Positions 1-8,762 of a stretch of 32,768 nt of DNA are shown in pieces. Within the stretch, counting starts at the first letter, position 1; every line of letters starts with the position of its first letter. The translations under genes and the position numbers were made by a program. The stretch covers positions 1 to 32,768 of the forward strand of contig JACPWH010000165.1 of assembly GCA_016197185.1 (NCBI GenBank), read 5' to 3'. The DNA comes from Ignavibacteriota bacterium. Its GTDB lineage: Bacteria > Bacteroidota > Ignavibacteria > Kapaibacteriales > UBA961. Under the pieces are notes generated by a model. It made no database searches and was not told where the DNA came from. It saw nothing but the letters and a program-made list of their open reading frames with translations.

Positions 1-255
1 GTAGCTTTATGGCTGTTGCCAACGCTCTCCATAACCAATGCTGCAATTTTTGGTGGAATCATTGGTACTATCGGTCAGGCAGGCGACCTGGCAGAATCTC
101 TCTTAAAGCGCGATGCCGAGGTAAAGGACAGTTCAAATATCCTTGCTGGGCATGGTGGTATTCTCGACCGTTTCGACAGTATTTTGATGGTTTCTCCGGT
201 AATATACTGGTATATCAATATGATTCATTTATTAGGATTTAATTGGATTTTATAA
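1..255 (+). CDS. cdsA: Phosphatidate cytidylyltransferase, C-terminal fragment (5' end outside window)
   Basis: In-frame translation from base 1: VALWLLPTLSITNAAIFGGIIGTIGQAGDLAESLLKRDAEVKDSSNILAGHGGILDRFDSILMVSPVIYWYI. This carries the CdsA signature GQ.GDL.ES..KR...VKDSS...GHGG.LDR.DS. Confidence 0.93.
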   Translation, partial: VALWLLPTLSITNAAIFGGIIGTIGQAGDLAESLLKRDAEVKDSSNILAGHGGILDRFDSILMVSPVIYWYINMIHLLGFNWIL

Positions 256-591
256 ATTATTTGCATTGCAGATTTTTTTTGTTTATTTTAACATATTATA
301 ATTTCATAACACTAAAACAATAGTTTTTTATAAGGAGAAATAACTACATACCATACGTTATAAATTGATGGAATTAAAGGTCTTTACGAAGAATCATTAA
401 CCCCATGCACACGCACCCCTATACTCTTTAGAAGGATTATTCGCGACCTTTGTGACAGAGACGGACAACAGACGCATAGCCGAAACTATACGCAACACAG
501 TAGTTGCATTCTTGTTGTACTAATTTCCGGAGGATGTATGAACCGATTCTACTTCATTTCTTCTTGTTTTGCTGAAAGCCCGCCCTAATGC

Positions 592-614
592 TTCCTAAAT
601 ATATAATTTAGGAA
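592..614. promoter_or_regulatory. AT-rich perfect inverted repeat TTCCTAAAT-ATATA-ATTTAGGAA (operator or weak terminator, function unknown)
   Basis: 9-bp perfect arms read directly in the sequence, upstream of the susC-like gene. Confidence 0.4.
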
Positions 615-821
615 AGTTTATTTTTTGAATATTCTTTCAAATTCGCATCTCTACAAAAAAGCCGAACCTTCTTTTAACGGTTGCAATGAATTCTATTGTC
701 TCGCCTTTACATTTTTTGATATAGAATACAATTAAACTGTTCCTAAATACTTAGGTATGGCATAGGCATTTTGTATTTATCTGTAAAAAACTAATTTCTT
801 TAATACATTGAATCATAAACT

Positions 822-3800
822 ATGAAAACAATTTTTACTTTGTTTATTGTTTTGCTGATATGTTCCTGTTTGGATATATCAGCACAGGAAAACCGGGAAA
901 TAACCGGAAAGGTTACCTCAAAGCAAGGAACACCTCTTTCTGGGGCAACCGTACTTGTAAAAGGAACTGCAATTGGAACGTATGTAAAAGCAGACGGTAA
1001 GTATAAACTAACAATTCCTACAAGTGCAACTACGCTTATCATTAAACTTCTCGGAATGAAAACGAAAGAAGTTACTATTGGTCAAAGCAATGAAATTAAT
1101 ATTGTGCTCGAAGAAGATGCAATGAAACTGAATGAAGTGGTAGTCACTGCTGTCGGTATAGAAAAAGAGAAAAAGGCAGTGGGCTATGCTGTGCAAGAAG
1201 TGGGCGGGCACGAACTCACTCAATCGCGCGAAGTCAATATAGTTCAATCGCTTTCGGCAAAATCTGCCGGTGTACAAATAAATAGTTCAGCCGGAGTTGC
1301 CGGTGCTTCGAGTAATATCATTATTCGTGGTGCATCTTCTATTACCGGTGACAACTCCCCTCTTTTTGTTATAGATGGTATTCCTATTGATAATTCTCAA
1401 TTAGCAAGCGGCAATCCGGATAATGGCGTGAACAATCTTCTTTCTGGAGTTGCATTCTCTAACCGTGCCATAGACCTTAATCCCGAAGATGTTGCATCAG
1501 CAACTGTTCTCAAAGGACCGGCAGCTACTGCCCTTTATGGTTTGCGTGCCTCTGGCGGCGCAATTATTATAACGACAAAAAGAGGGTCTGCAGCATTAGG
1601 AGATAAAATTAATATCAGCTTTAACACATCTGTTGGCTTTGAACAAGCCAGTCAGCTTCCGGGAATGCAGAAAATATATTCACAAGGTACAGGTGGTCAA
1701 TATTTAGATCCAAGTACAGCTAACTCGCTTTCATGGGGAGCAAGAATTGATACCTTAAAATGGGATCAAGGTGTGAATCGGTTCGACAAAAATGGCAATA
1801 TTGTAGGTGCAAGTAATCCTGCAGGCAAAATTCCTGTAACTCCCTACGACAACCTCGATAATTTCTATACGACAGGTACAACATATACGAATTCACTCGG
1901 TATGTCGGGTGGAAGTGAAGCAGGTACATATTATTTTTCATTCTCCAATTTAAAACAATATGGTATTGTTCCAAATAACGATTTTACCCGCTCAACTGTA
2001 AAAATAGCAGGAGATGCAAGAATTGCTTCAAATTTGAAAGCATCGGGTTCTATAAGTTATATGAATTCAGGCGGCAGCAGAGTTCAACAAGGTTCTAATA
2101 CTTCAGGTATTATGCTTGGCTTGCTCCGAACCCCGCCAACATTTGATAATTCAAATGGTAATGGCAAAGGACAAGAGGCAGCTGATAATGAAAGTACATA
2201 CCAATTTGCAGATAACAGAAGACAACGTAATTATCGTGGTGGCGGAGGTTACGACAATCCATTCTGGACAGTCAACAAGAATCCGTTCATAGATGATGTA
2301 GATAGGGTACTCGGTAATGTTCAGCTAAATTATGTTGCCTCCGAATGGGCTGAAATAATGTATCGTATGGGGGGTGATTTTTATAGTGACCGTCGTGACG
2401 GTTCATTTGCAATTGGCTCTCGAACTCTGCCTGCCGGTCAAGTTTCATACGATGAATATTACAACCGAGATATTACTTCCGACCTGATAGTCACCTTCAA
2501 CAAAAAAATCAATGACGACTGGATGGGTACACTTTTACTTGGTAATAATGTGTTCTCTACGTCCAGCAATCAATTGTATGTGCAGGGTGACGGTTTGGTT
2601 GTGCCGGATTTTTATCATATTTCCAATACTCAAGGGCAAATTTCCCGCGATATTTACGGCTCTAAACGCACAGCGGCATTCTATGGTGACTTGAGTATTA
2701 AATACAAAGATATGTTGTTTTTTGGCGGAACACTTCGCAATGAATGGTCAACATCATTGCCAGATCCACTCAACAACTCATTTATGTACGGTTCAGGAAA
2801 TGTAAATTTTGTTTTTACCGAATTGATGGACCAAAGTGATGTTTTCTCATTTGGTAAGCTACGCCTTTCGTATGCTGTTGTAGGTAAGGATGCCCCTATT
2901 TATTCTACTATAACAACATATAGCCAAGGATTTTACAGTGACGGTTGGACAAACGGAATTTCATTTCCTTACGGTGGTTTGGTCGGCTATATGGAGGGTA
3001 ATACCTTGGGCAGCAGTGCCTTAAAACCTGAAAAAACAATTGCTCTTGAAATTGGTCTTGATCTCCGTTTTTTTGAAAACCGATTAGGACTTGATATTAG
3101 TTATTACAAACAGAACAGTGTTGACCAAATTTTCTCAGTTCCGACAGCAGCTACCTCAGGTTTTAATGCTGTCCTTAAAAACGCCGGAGAAATGGAGAAC
3201 AAAGGTATTGAGGTTATGCTGACTGCTAACCCAATTAATACCGGTGGCTTCAACTGGGATACGCAAGTAAATTTTGCAAAAAACACAAATACAGTAATAG
3301 CACTAACTGACGGAGTTGAAAATATTTTCTTAGGTGGATTTGAAGGTGCTTCTGTTCGTGCAGTGGCAGGTCTTCCATACGCAACTATTTTTGGAAAAGG
3401 TTTCCTTCGAGATGCTAATGGTAATCTTGTTATCAGCAACGATACAAACGATGCAAATAATGGATTCCCGATGTTAGACCCGAAAGAAAAAGCATTCGGC
3501 AGTGCAACACCTGATTGGACGATGGGCTTCCGTAATACATTTTCGTATGAAGGTATTACACTCTCAGTTCTTTTGGACATCAAAAAAGGTGGCGTTCTTT
3601 GGAATGGCACCCGTTCGGCAATGTATTATTTTGGTACATCGGATGGTACAGCTGATAGAGGTGCAAAAAAAGTATATTCAGGCGTTACAGGGCATCTTGA
3701 TGCAGACGGAAATCCTGTAATTGACGGTTTGCCCAATACAATGGAGGTTACACTAGACCAAGACTGGTATTCAGGCGGAAGAGGTAATGGATTTATTGGC

Positions 3801-4070
3801 GACAATACAGAAGATTTTATTGAAGATGCAGGCTGGACTCGTTTGCGTGAAGTAACTCTCAGCTATCGTTTACCGAAGTCAATTATTGAAAGTACACCTT
3901 TTTCAAGTGCTGAAATCTCTATTACAGGCAGAAACTTATGGCTAAGCACCGACTATACAGGTGTAGATCCTGAAACAAGTTTGCTCGGAGCTGATAATGC
4001 CCAAGGAATTGATTATTTTAATATGCCCGGAACTAAATCCTATACATTTGCTCTACGAGTTAATTTCTAA
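822..4070 (+). CDS. SusC/RagA-family TonB-linked outer membrane protein
   Basis: Signal peptide, carboxypeptidase-regulatory-like N-terminal domain (REITGKVTSKQGTPLSGATVLVKGT..G), plug domain (NIIIRGASSITGDNSPLFVIDGIPID; LKGPAATALYGLRASGGAIIITTKRG), C-terminal beta-barrel ending in F. Directly followed by a SusD-like gene. Confidence 0.95.
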   Translation: MKTIFTLFIVLLICSCLDISAQENREITGKVTSKQGTPLSGATVLVKGTAIGTYVKADGKYKLTIPTSATTLIIKLLGMKTKEVTIGQSNEINIVLEEDAMKLNEVVVTAVGIEKEKKAVGYAVQEVGGHELTQSREVNIVQSLSAKSAGVQINSSAGVAGASSNIIIRGASSITGDNSPLFVIDGIPIDNSQLASGNPDNGVNNLLSGVAFSNRAIDLNPEDVASATVLKGPAATALYGLRASGGAIIITTKRGSAALGDKINISFNTSVGFEQASQLPGMQKIYSQGTGGQYLDPSTANSLSWGARIDTLKWDQGVNRFDKNGNIVGASNPAGKIPVTPYDNLDNFYTTGTTYTNSLGMSGGSEAGTYYFSFSNLKQYGIVPNNDFTRSTVKIAGDARIASNLKASGSISYMNSGGSRVQQGSNTSGIMLGLLRTPPTFDNSNGNGKGQEAADNESTYQFADNRRQRNYRGGGGYDNPFWTVNKNPFIDDVDRVLGNVQLNYVASEWAEIMYRMGGDFYSDRRDGSFAIGSRTLPAGQVSYDEYYNRDITSDLIVTFNKKINDDWMGTLLLGNNVFSTSSNQLYVQGDGLVVPDFYHISNTQGQISRDIYGSKRTAAFYGDLSIKYKDMLFFGGTLRNEWSTSLPDPLNNSFMYGSGNVNFVFTELMDQSDVFSFGKLRLSYAVVGKDAPIYSTITTYSQGFYSDGWTNGISFPYGGLVGYMEGNTLGSSALKPEKTIALEIGLDLRFFENRLGLDISYYKQNSVDQIFSVPTAATSGFNAVLKNAGEMENKGIEVMLTANPINTGGFNWDTQVNFAKNTNTVIALTDGVENIFLGGFEGASVRAVAGLPYATIFGKGFLRDANGNLVISNDTNDANNGFPMLDPKEKAFGSATPDWTMGFRNTFSYEGITLSVLLDIKKGGVLWNGTRSAMYYFGTSDGTADRGAKKVYSGVTGHLDADGNPVIDGLPNTMEVTLDQDWYSGGRGNGFIGDNTEDFIEDAGWTRLREVTLSYRLPKSIIESTPFSSAEISITGRNLWLSTDYTGVDPETSLLGADNAQGIDYFNMPGTKSYTFALRVNF

Positions 4071-4114
4071 ACGGGTTTTTAATACAATAATTACTTACTA
4101 ATCAAACTAACATT

Positions 4115-5476
4115 ATGAAAACAAAAATAATTTCAGGACTACTTTGCCTCGCAATTACAGTTATTCTCGGTTCGTGTGATAAATGGATTGATTCAAGTTT
4201 GAATGTTGATCCCAATAATTTATCAACAGCGTCCCTGAATGTGATCTTACCAACTGCCGAAGCAGGCTTGGCATATCAAATGGGCGGTGATATAGGGCGA
4301 TATACGGGTGTGTTTACTCAGCATTATACCGGAGTCTCACGTCAGCACGCCGGATTTTACTCCTATATATTTACAGAATCTGATGTGAATAATATTTGGG
4401 AATTTAACATGTATGCCGGTTGTATGAAGGATATGAACGACGTTATTACAATTGCCAAAAATGCCTCTGCTCCTCATTATCAAGGAGTCGGCGAAATATT
4501 AATGGCATTCTCTCTCGGCACAATGAGTGATCTTTGGGGAGATATTCCATACTCTGACTGTTTCAAAGGTAATGCCAATCTTACTCCTGCTTATCAATCT
4601 CAACAAGAGATTTATACTGTCATTCAGGGCTTGTTAGATTCCGCCCTTGTGCATTGCGCTGCAGCACAAAGCAATTTTAAACCGGGCAACGATGATTTAA
4701 TCTTCGGTGGAGCAATGGGCAAATGGACTAAACTGGCAACTGTACTCAAAGCTCGATATACACTTCATACTGCAAAGCAAGATGCCGGTGCATACTCAAA
4801 AGTACTTGCTGCACTTGGTTCTAATAACTTTACAAGCAACGATGATGATGCACAAGTGGGATTCGGCTCTGTAGAAACAGAGGCAAATCCACTCTATCAA
4901 TTTATGGATCAGCGTGCAGATATATCAATGGGTCCGGTACTTATTGGTCTGATGGATACATTAGATCCTCGTCTGTCTGCATTTGCAGCCCCTGACGGAA
5001 ATAATAAGTATTCTACGGAATCAGCACCAGGTACTTTCTTTGCCGCTATCAATTCGGCAGTACCGCTGGTAACTTATGCTGAAGCAAAGTTTATCGAAGC
5101 TGAAGCTGCGTTCCAAACGGGTGATAAAGCACGGGCGCACGCTGCATTTATCGAAGGAATTACGGCTTCATGTGCTAAAACTGGCGCAGACTCTGCAACA
5201 ATTGCGGCGTTCGTCGCGATGCCTAAAATTGACCCCGGAGAAGCTACTTTTACACTCCAAAATATAATGGAACAGAAATACATTGCAATGTTCACGCAGT
5301 CAGAGAGCTGGACAGACTGGCGTAGAACCGGATTCCCGACTTTAACACCTATCACAGGTAATCAAGTTCCTCGCCGTTTCCCATATCCGCAGAGCGAGCG
5401 CGACCGTAATAGAGTGCAACTTGAAAAAGTAAGTGGAGGTGTTACTATCTTTACCAGAGTGTGGTGGGATAAATAG
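4115..5476 (+). CDS. SusD/RagB-like outer membrane lipoprotein (SusD-like_2 type)
   Basis: Lipobox ILGSC near the N-terminus; motifs GEILMAFSLGTMSDLWGDIPYSD, YAEAKFIEAEAAFQTGD and EQKYIAMFTQSESWTDWRRTGFPTL; located 44 bp after the SusC-like gene. Confidence 0.93.
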   Translation: MKTKIISGLLCLAITVILGSCDKWIDSSLNVDPNNLSTASLNVILPTAEAGLAYQMGGDIGRYTGVFTQHYTGVSRQHAGFYSYIFTESDVNNIWEFNMYAGCMKDMNDVITIAKNASAPHYQGVGEILMAFSLGTMSDLWGDIPYSDCFKGNANLTPAYQSQQEIYTVIQGLLDSALVHCAAAQSNFKPGNDDLIFGGAMGKWTKLATVLKARYTLHTAKQDAGAYSKVLAALGSNNFTSNDDDAQVGFGSVETEANPLYQFMDQRADISMGPVLIGLMDTLDPRLSAFAAPDGNNKYSTESAPGTFFAAINSAVPLVTYAEAKFIEAEAAFQTGDKARAHAAFIEGITASCAKTGADSATIAAFVAMPKIDPGEATFTLQNIMEQKYIAMFTQSESWTDWRRTGFPTLTPITGNQVPRRFPYPQSERDRNRVQLEKVSGGVTIFTRVWWDK

Positions 5477-5500
5477 TAATTTATTCTGATTATCTATGAT

Positions 5501-5541
5501 TCGGCTTGGAAAATTCAACAATTTCCAAGCCGATTTTTTTT
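5501..5541 (+). terminator. Rho-independent terminator of the susC/susD-like operon
   Basis: 12-bp stem TCGGCTTGGAAA (5501-5512) / TTTCCAAGCCGA (5522-5533) followed by T8. Confidence 0.9.
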
Positions 5542-5681
5542 CTCCTAATCTACAATCCTCTCCTTAATTGTGTCTGCCATGACAAGTATTTTTTTCATCT
5601 ATATTTAAATTTTTTGTCATTACATAACAGTTTAGTAAGTTTGCATTAAAGTTTTCAGGCATAGAATTGGTATATTGTCAT

Positions 5682-5699
5682 AAAACTTATTAGAGTTTT
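5682..5699. promoter_or_regulatory. Inverted repeat AAAACT-N6-AGTTTT upstream of the HTH-S24 regulator (possible operator)
   Basis: Perfect 6-bp arms, about 45 bp before the regulator's ATG; position only, no functional evidence. Confidence 0.25.
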
Positions 5700-5743
5700 A
5701 ATTACTTCAAGGACATTTCTTCACATTTTTGCAGTAAATAACA

Positions 5744-6373
5744 ATGAGAACTTCCGTTTCAGCTCGTTTAATTGAGTTCGCCGAAACTAAGGGCGGCTTA
5801 AGAAGTCTCAGCCGTCTGATTGGCAAAAGCGATAACTATCTAGCTCCGTATGCATACGGAAAATCCGAACCCGGACATAAATTACAAGCAATGCTTCGGG
5901 ATGTGGGCTGTGATATTGAATGGCTGATGACAGGCAAAGAAAGTAATCAACGTTCGTGGAAAGGGTTGTCAATATACGGTACAAACGACCCACCGCCTAA
6001 GACTCATGCCAAACTCATGTTATCTCCCGCACATTGTGGTGATCCTTCGGAAGTGGATGAGAGTATAGCTGCATATATTGATGTGTCGAAGTATCATAAT
6101 AAAGACACATTTTATGTACAGGCTCGAGGAGAGTCGATGACCGGAGCAGACATCAACGAAGGCGATATGCTACTCGTAGATACTGCAAAAGAGCCGAAAA
6201 ACGGTAATATTGTATTAGTGAGAATAGGTGACAGGGTATCGGTAAAACGGTTGCGGAAAAATGGTGAGGAATTCTTATTGGCACCTGAGAATCCTGATTT
6301 CGACCCTATACCGGTAAGTGGAGATACGCATATTCTTGCTGTTGTTCTTCGTGCAGATAAGTGGTTGGTTTAG
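5744..6373 (+). CDS. CI-repressor-like HTH protein with C-terminal S24 (LexA/UmuD-type) self-cleaving peptidase domain
   Basis: N-terminal HTH-like segment (LRSLSRLIGKSDNYLAPYAYGKSEPG...DIEWLMTGKE). C-terminal S24 domain with nucleophile motif ARGESM (S131), lysine in VSVKRL (K168), and an upstream Cys-Gly (HCGDPS, C98-G99) resembling the UmuD cleavage site. Confidence 0.9.
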   Translation: MRTSVSARLIEFAETKGGLRSLSRLIGKSDNYLAPYAYGKSEPGHKLQAMLRDVGCDIEWLMTGKESNQRSWKGLSIYGTNDPPPKTHAKLMLSPAHCGDPSEVDESIAAYIDVSKYHNKDTFYVQARGESMTGADINEGDMLLVDTAKEPKNGNIVLVRIGDRVSVKRLRKNGEEFLLAPENPDFDPIPVSGDTHILAVVLRADKWLV

Positions 6374-6424
6374 AATAGATTTATATAAAGATTTATCTTA
6401 TTCTTTAAAAACTATGTAATTCTT

Positions 6425-6467
6425 AAAAAATAGACCTTGAAAGGTTTTAAAAAACTTTCAAGGTCTA
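6425..6467 (-). terminator. Rho-independent terminator downstream of cysS
   Basis: 13-bp perfect stem TAGACCTTGAAAG (6431-6443) / CTTTCAAGGTCTA (6455-6467); A6 at 6425-6430 becomes U6 on the minus-strand transcript. Confidence 0.85.
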
Positions 6468-6510
6468 TATGTATTACAGAGAAATAAATTCCTGAGTAGC
6501 ACACTCATGC

Positions 6511-7974
6511 TTACAATCTCTCAATTATATAAGAATCCTTACTATCGAGAATTGTAAACCCAAGTTCGGTTATCTTTACCCGCATTTCATCTGCAAGTGC
6601 AAAATTTCTATCCTTCTTGGCTTGCCAACGTTTCTCTGCATAGCCGCTTACTTCAGCCGGAATTTCAATATGCTTCGTGGGTCTGCTTCCAAATTCCCAA
6701 ACATCAAAGATAGCGTTAAGTTCAACAAAGAAATCCAAAAGCTCCATTCGTGAATTCGCTTCAAGTCCGCTTACAGGATTGCTGTTGATAAATGCAAATA
6801 CACGTTCCAAAGCTTTCGGAGTATGAAGATTATTGAGTAATTCTGCAAAAACAGCCACCCGGAGTTCAGTGGCATTTACATTTTTCAATGAGGAAGAATC
6901 TGAAATCGTATCCTGTAAATCATAGATATAATCCTGTATTCTTTGGCGCGCTTTTGCAGTTGATTCCAATCCGAAGAATGTAAAATTATATACTGAATTA
7001 TACTGAGCCGACATCATTGCAAATCGGATGTCCAAGGCATCCAAACCGCGCTGTAATAGTTCTCTCAAGGTAAAGAAATTACCCCGAGACTTGCTCATCT
7101 TTGTTCCTTCTACCTCCAGAAACTCATTATGGCACCAAAATGCAGAGGTTTCTACTCCATAACCTGCTTTGCTTTGAGCAATTTCATCTTCATGATGAGG
7201 AAAACGCAAATCCACACCACCGGTGTGTATATCGAACGGCAGTCCAAGTGTAGCATGTCCCATAGCAGAACATTCAATATGCCAGCCGGGCCGACCACGC
7301 AAATTCTTACCGTTCAGTTCAAAATCCCATGAGGGTTCGCCTTCCTTATGTGCTTTCCACAGCACAAAATCGCTTACTTGGTCACGTTCATATTCATCAG
7401 CATCAATCCGAACTCCAGCACGGAAATTATCGGTGTCGATTGTAAACAGTTGTCCGTATTTTTCTGATTTGCGCCATTGGGTCAAGTTAAAATATATGCT
7501 TCCGTCGGCTTCATAGCCGAACCCTTTTTCTATGATTCTTCTAACTAAATCGGTTATTTCAGAAATAAAATCAGTTGCTCGAGGAATTGCATGAAAATGC
7601 TCACGTTTGATACCGATGGTAGATATATCGTTCAAAAATTCACGCTCATAAAACAGAGCTAATTTTGTTGCGTTTTCATTAGGGTTATCTGTTTGATTGC
7701 CCATTTCAGGTTTCCATTCAGGGCTACCGATTGCGCTGTCGCGGATGATTTTGTCTTCAATGTCGGTAATATTCATTACCCAATCCACTTTGTAGCCGCA
7801 TACAACACGTAAAACACGTTGTAGTAAGTCAGGAAAAAGGAAGGCTCGCATATTACCGATATGAGCATAATTATAGACGGTAGGTCCGCAGGAGTACATT
7901 CGCACTACATTTGGTTTAATAGGCGAGAATGGTTGGTTGCTCCGTGTAAGAGTATTATAAAGATAAAGCTGCAT
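6511..7974 (-). CDS. cysS: Cysteinyl-tRNA synthetase
   Basis: [16 protein letters not shown]..., [15 protein letters not shown] (HIGH-like), [19 protein letters not shown] (KMSKS), full length. Confidence 0.98.
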   Translation of the reverse strand: MQLYLYNTLTRSNQPFSPIKPNVVRMYSCGPTVYNYAHIGNMRAFLFPDLLQRVLRVVCGYKVDWVMNITDIEDKIIRDSAIGSPEWKPEMGNQTDNPNENATKLALFYEREFLNDISTIGIKREHFHAIPRATDFISEITDLVRRIIEKGFGYEADGSIYFNLTQWRKSEKYGQLFTIDTDNFRAGVRIDADEYERDQVSDFVLWKAHKEGEPSWDFELNGKNLRGRPGWHIECSAMGHATLGLPFDIHTGGVDLRFPHHEDEIAQSKAGYGVETSAFWCHNEFLEVEGTKMSKSRGNFFTLRELLQRGLDALDIRFAMMSAQYNSVYNFTFFGLESTAKARQRIQDYIYDLQDTISDSSSLKNVNATELRVAVFAELLNNLHTPKALERVFAFINSNPVSGLEANSRMELLDFFVELNAIFDVWEFGSRPTKHIEIPAEVSGYAEKRWQAKKDRNFALADEMRVKITELGFTILDSKDSYIIERL

Positions 7975-8025
7975 AATTATATATTCCGAGTAAATTGAAA
8001 AAATATGTTGAAACGAAAAAGAAAA

Positions 8026-8700
8026 TCAGATGGTAATTGATTTGCTTTGACATCGCATCAGATGCATATTTTCTTTCAAATCACCCGAAAACAATCCTGA
8101 ACCGCTCACCAAAATATTTGCTCCTGCATTATAAATTTGGGCAGTATTGTCAATTTTTACCCCACCATCCACTTCGATTTCTATATGGGGAAGCCCATAC
8201 TTATCCAAAAATGTACGCAAATGCTCACACCTCTCTAAGAAGGATGGGATAAATGATTGGCCGCCAAAGCCCGGGTTAACACTCATCAGCAGAATAAAAT
8301 CACAATGCTCAGAAGCTGCATACGCATATTCAAGAGGTGTAGCAGGATTGAGAACAATACCGGCTTTTTTACCTAATTCACGAATCAATCCTAAAGTTCG
8401 GTGTAGATGTTTACATTCCTCCACATGAACGGAAATCCAGTCTGCCCCTGCTTCGGCAAAGGCAGGGATATACTTATCGGGATTTTCAATCATCAAATGG
8501 CAATCGAACGGCATCGTGGTTTTAGAGCGGATTGCCTTAACAACAAGAGGTCCGATAGTGATATTCGGAACGAAGTGACCATCCATCACATCAATATGAA
8601 GGATATCCGCACCTGCAGCCTCGCAAAGCTGTACATCCCGCTCTAAATTAGCGAAATCAGCCGAAAGAAGAGACGGAGCAAGTTTAAGAGGATGGCGCAT
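8026..8700 (-). CDS. rpe: Ribulose-phosphate 3-epimerase
   Basis: LAPSLLSADFANL, DILHIDVMDGHFVPNITIGP, DCHLMIENPD, MSVNPGFGGQSFI, EIEVDGGV. Confidence 0.98.
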   Translation of the reverse strand: MRHPLKLAPSLLSADFANLERDVQLCEAAGADILHIDVMDGHFVPNITIGPLVVKAIRSKTTMPFDCHLMIENPDKYIPAFAEAGADWISVHVEECKHLHRTLGLIRELGKKAGIVLNPATPLEYAYAASEHCDFILLMSVNPGFGGQSFIPSFLERCEHLRTFLDKYGLPHIEIEVDGGVKIDNTAQIYNAGANILVSGSGLFSGDLKENMHLMRCQSKSITI

Positions 8701-8730
8701 TGTTGTTTGTTTTGTATTGTTAATGGTTTA

Positions 8731-8762
8731 CAAAAATAGGTGGTTTCGGGGTTATTTGCAAA
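8731..8762 (-). promoter_or_regulatory. Bacteroidota-type sigma-A promoter for rpe (TTTG-N20-TATTTTTG)
   Basis: On the minus strand TTTG (8762-8759), 20-nt spacer, TATTTTTG (8738-8731), about 30 nt before the rpe start. Matches the TTTG-N19-21-TAnnTTTG consensus. Confidence 0.75.

Noticed and set aside
9-242. 77-aa ORF overlapping the cdsA fragment
   Set aside because: Alternative frame of the clearly conserved CdsA C-terminus; no recognisable protein features.
3104-3610. 168-aa minus-strand ORF inside the SusC-like gene
   Set aside because: Antisense to a strongly conserved coding frame; typical spurious ORF.
5744-6373. Prophage or mobile-element boundary suggested by a CI-like repressor
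   Set aside because: No integrase, phage structural genes, att-like repeats or tRNA nearby; flanked by a Sus operon and housekeeping genes.
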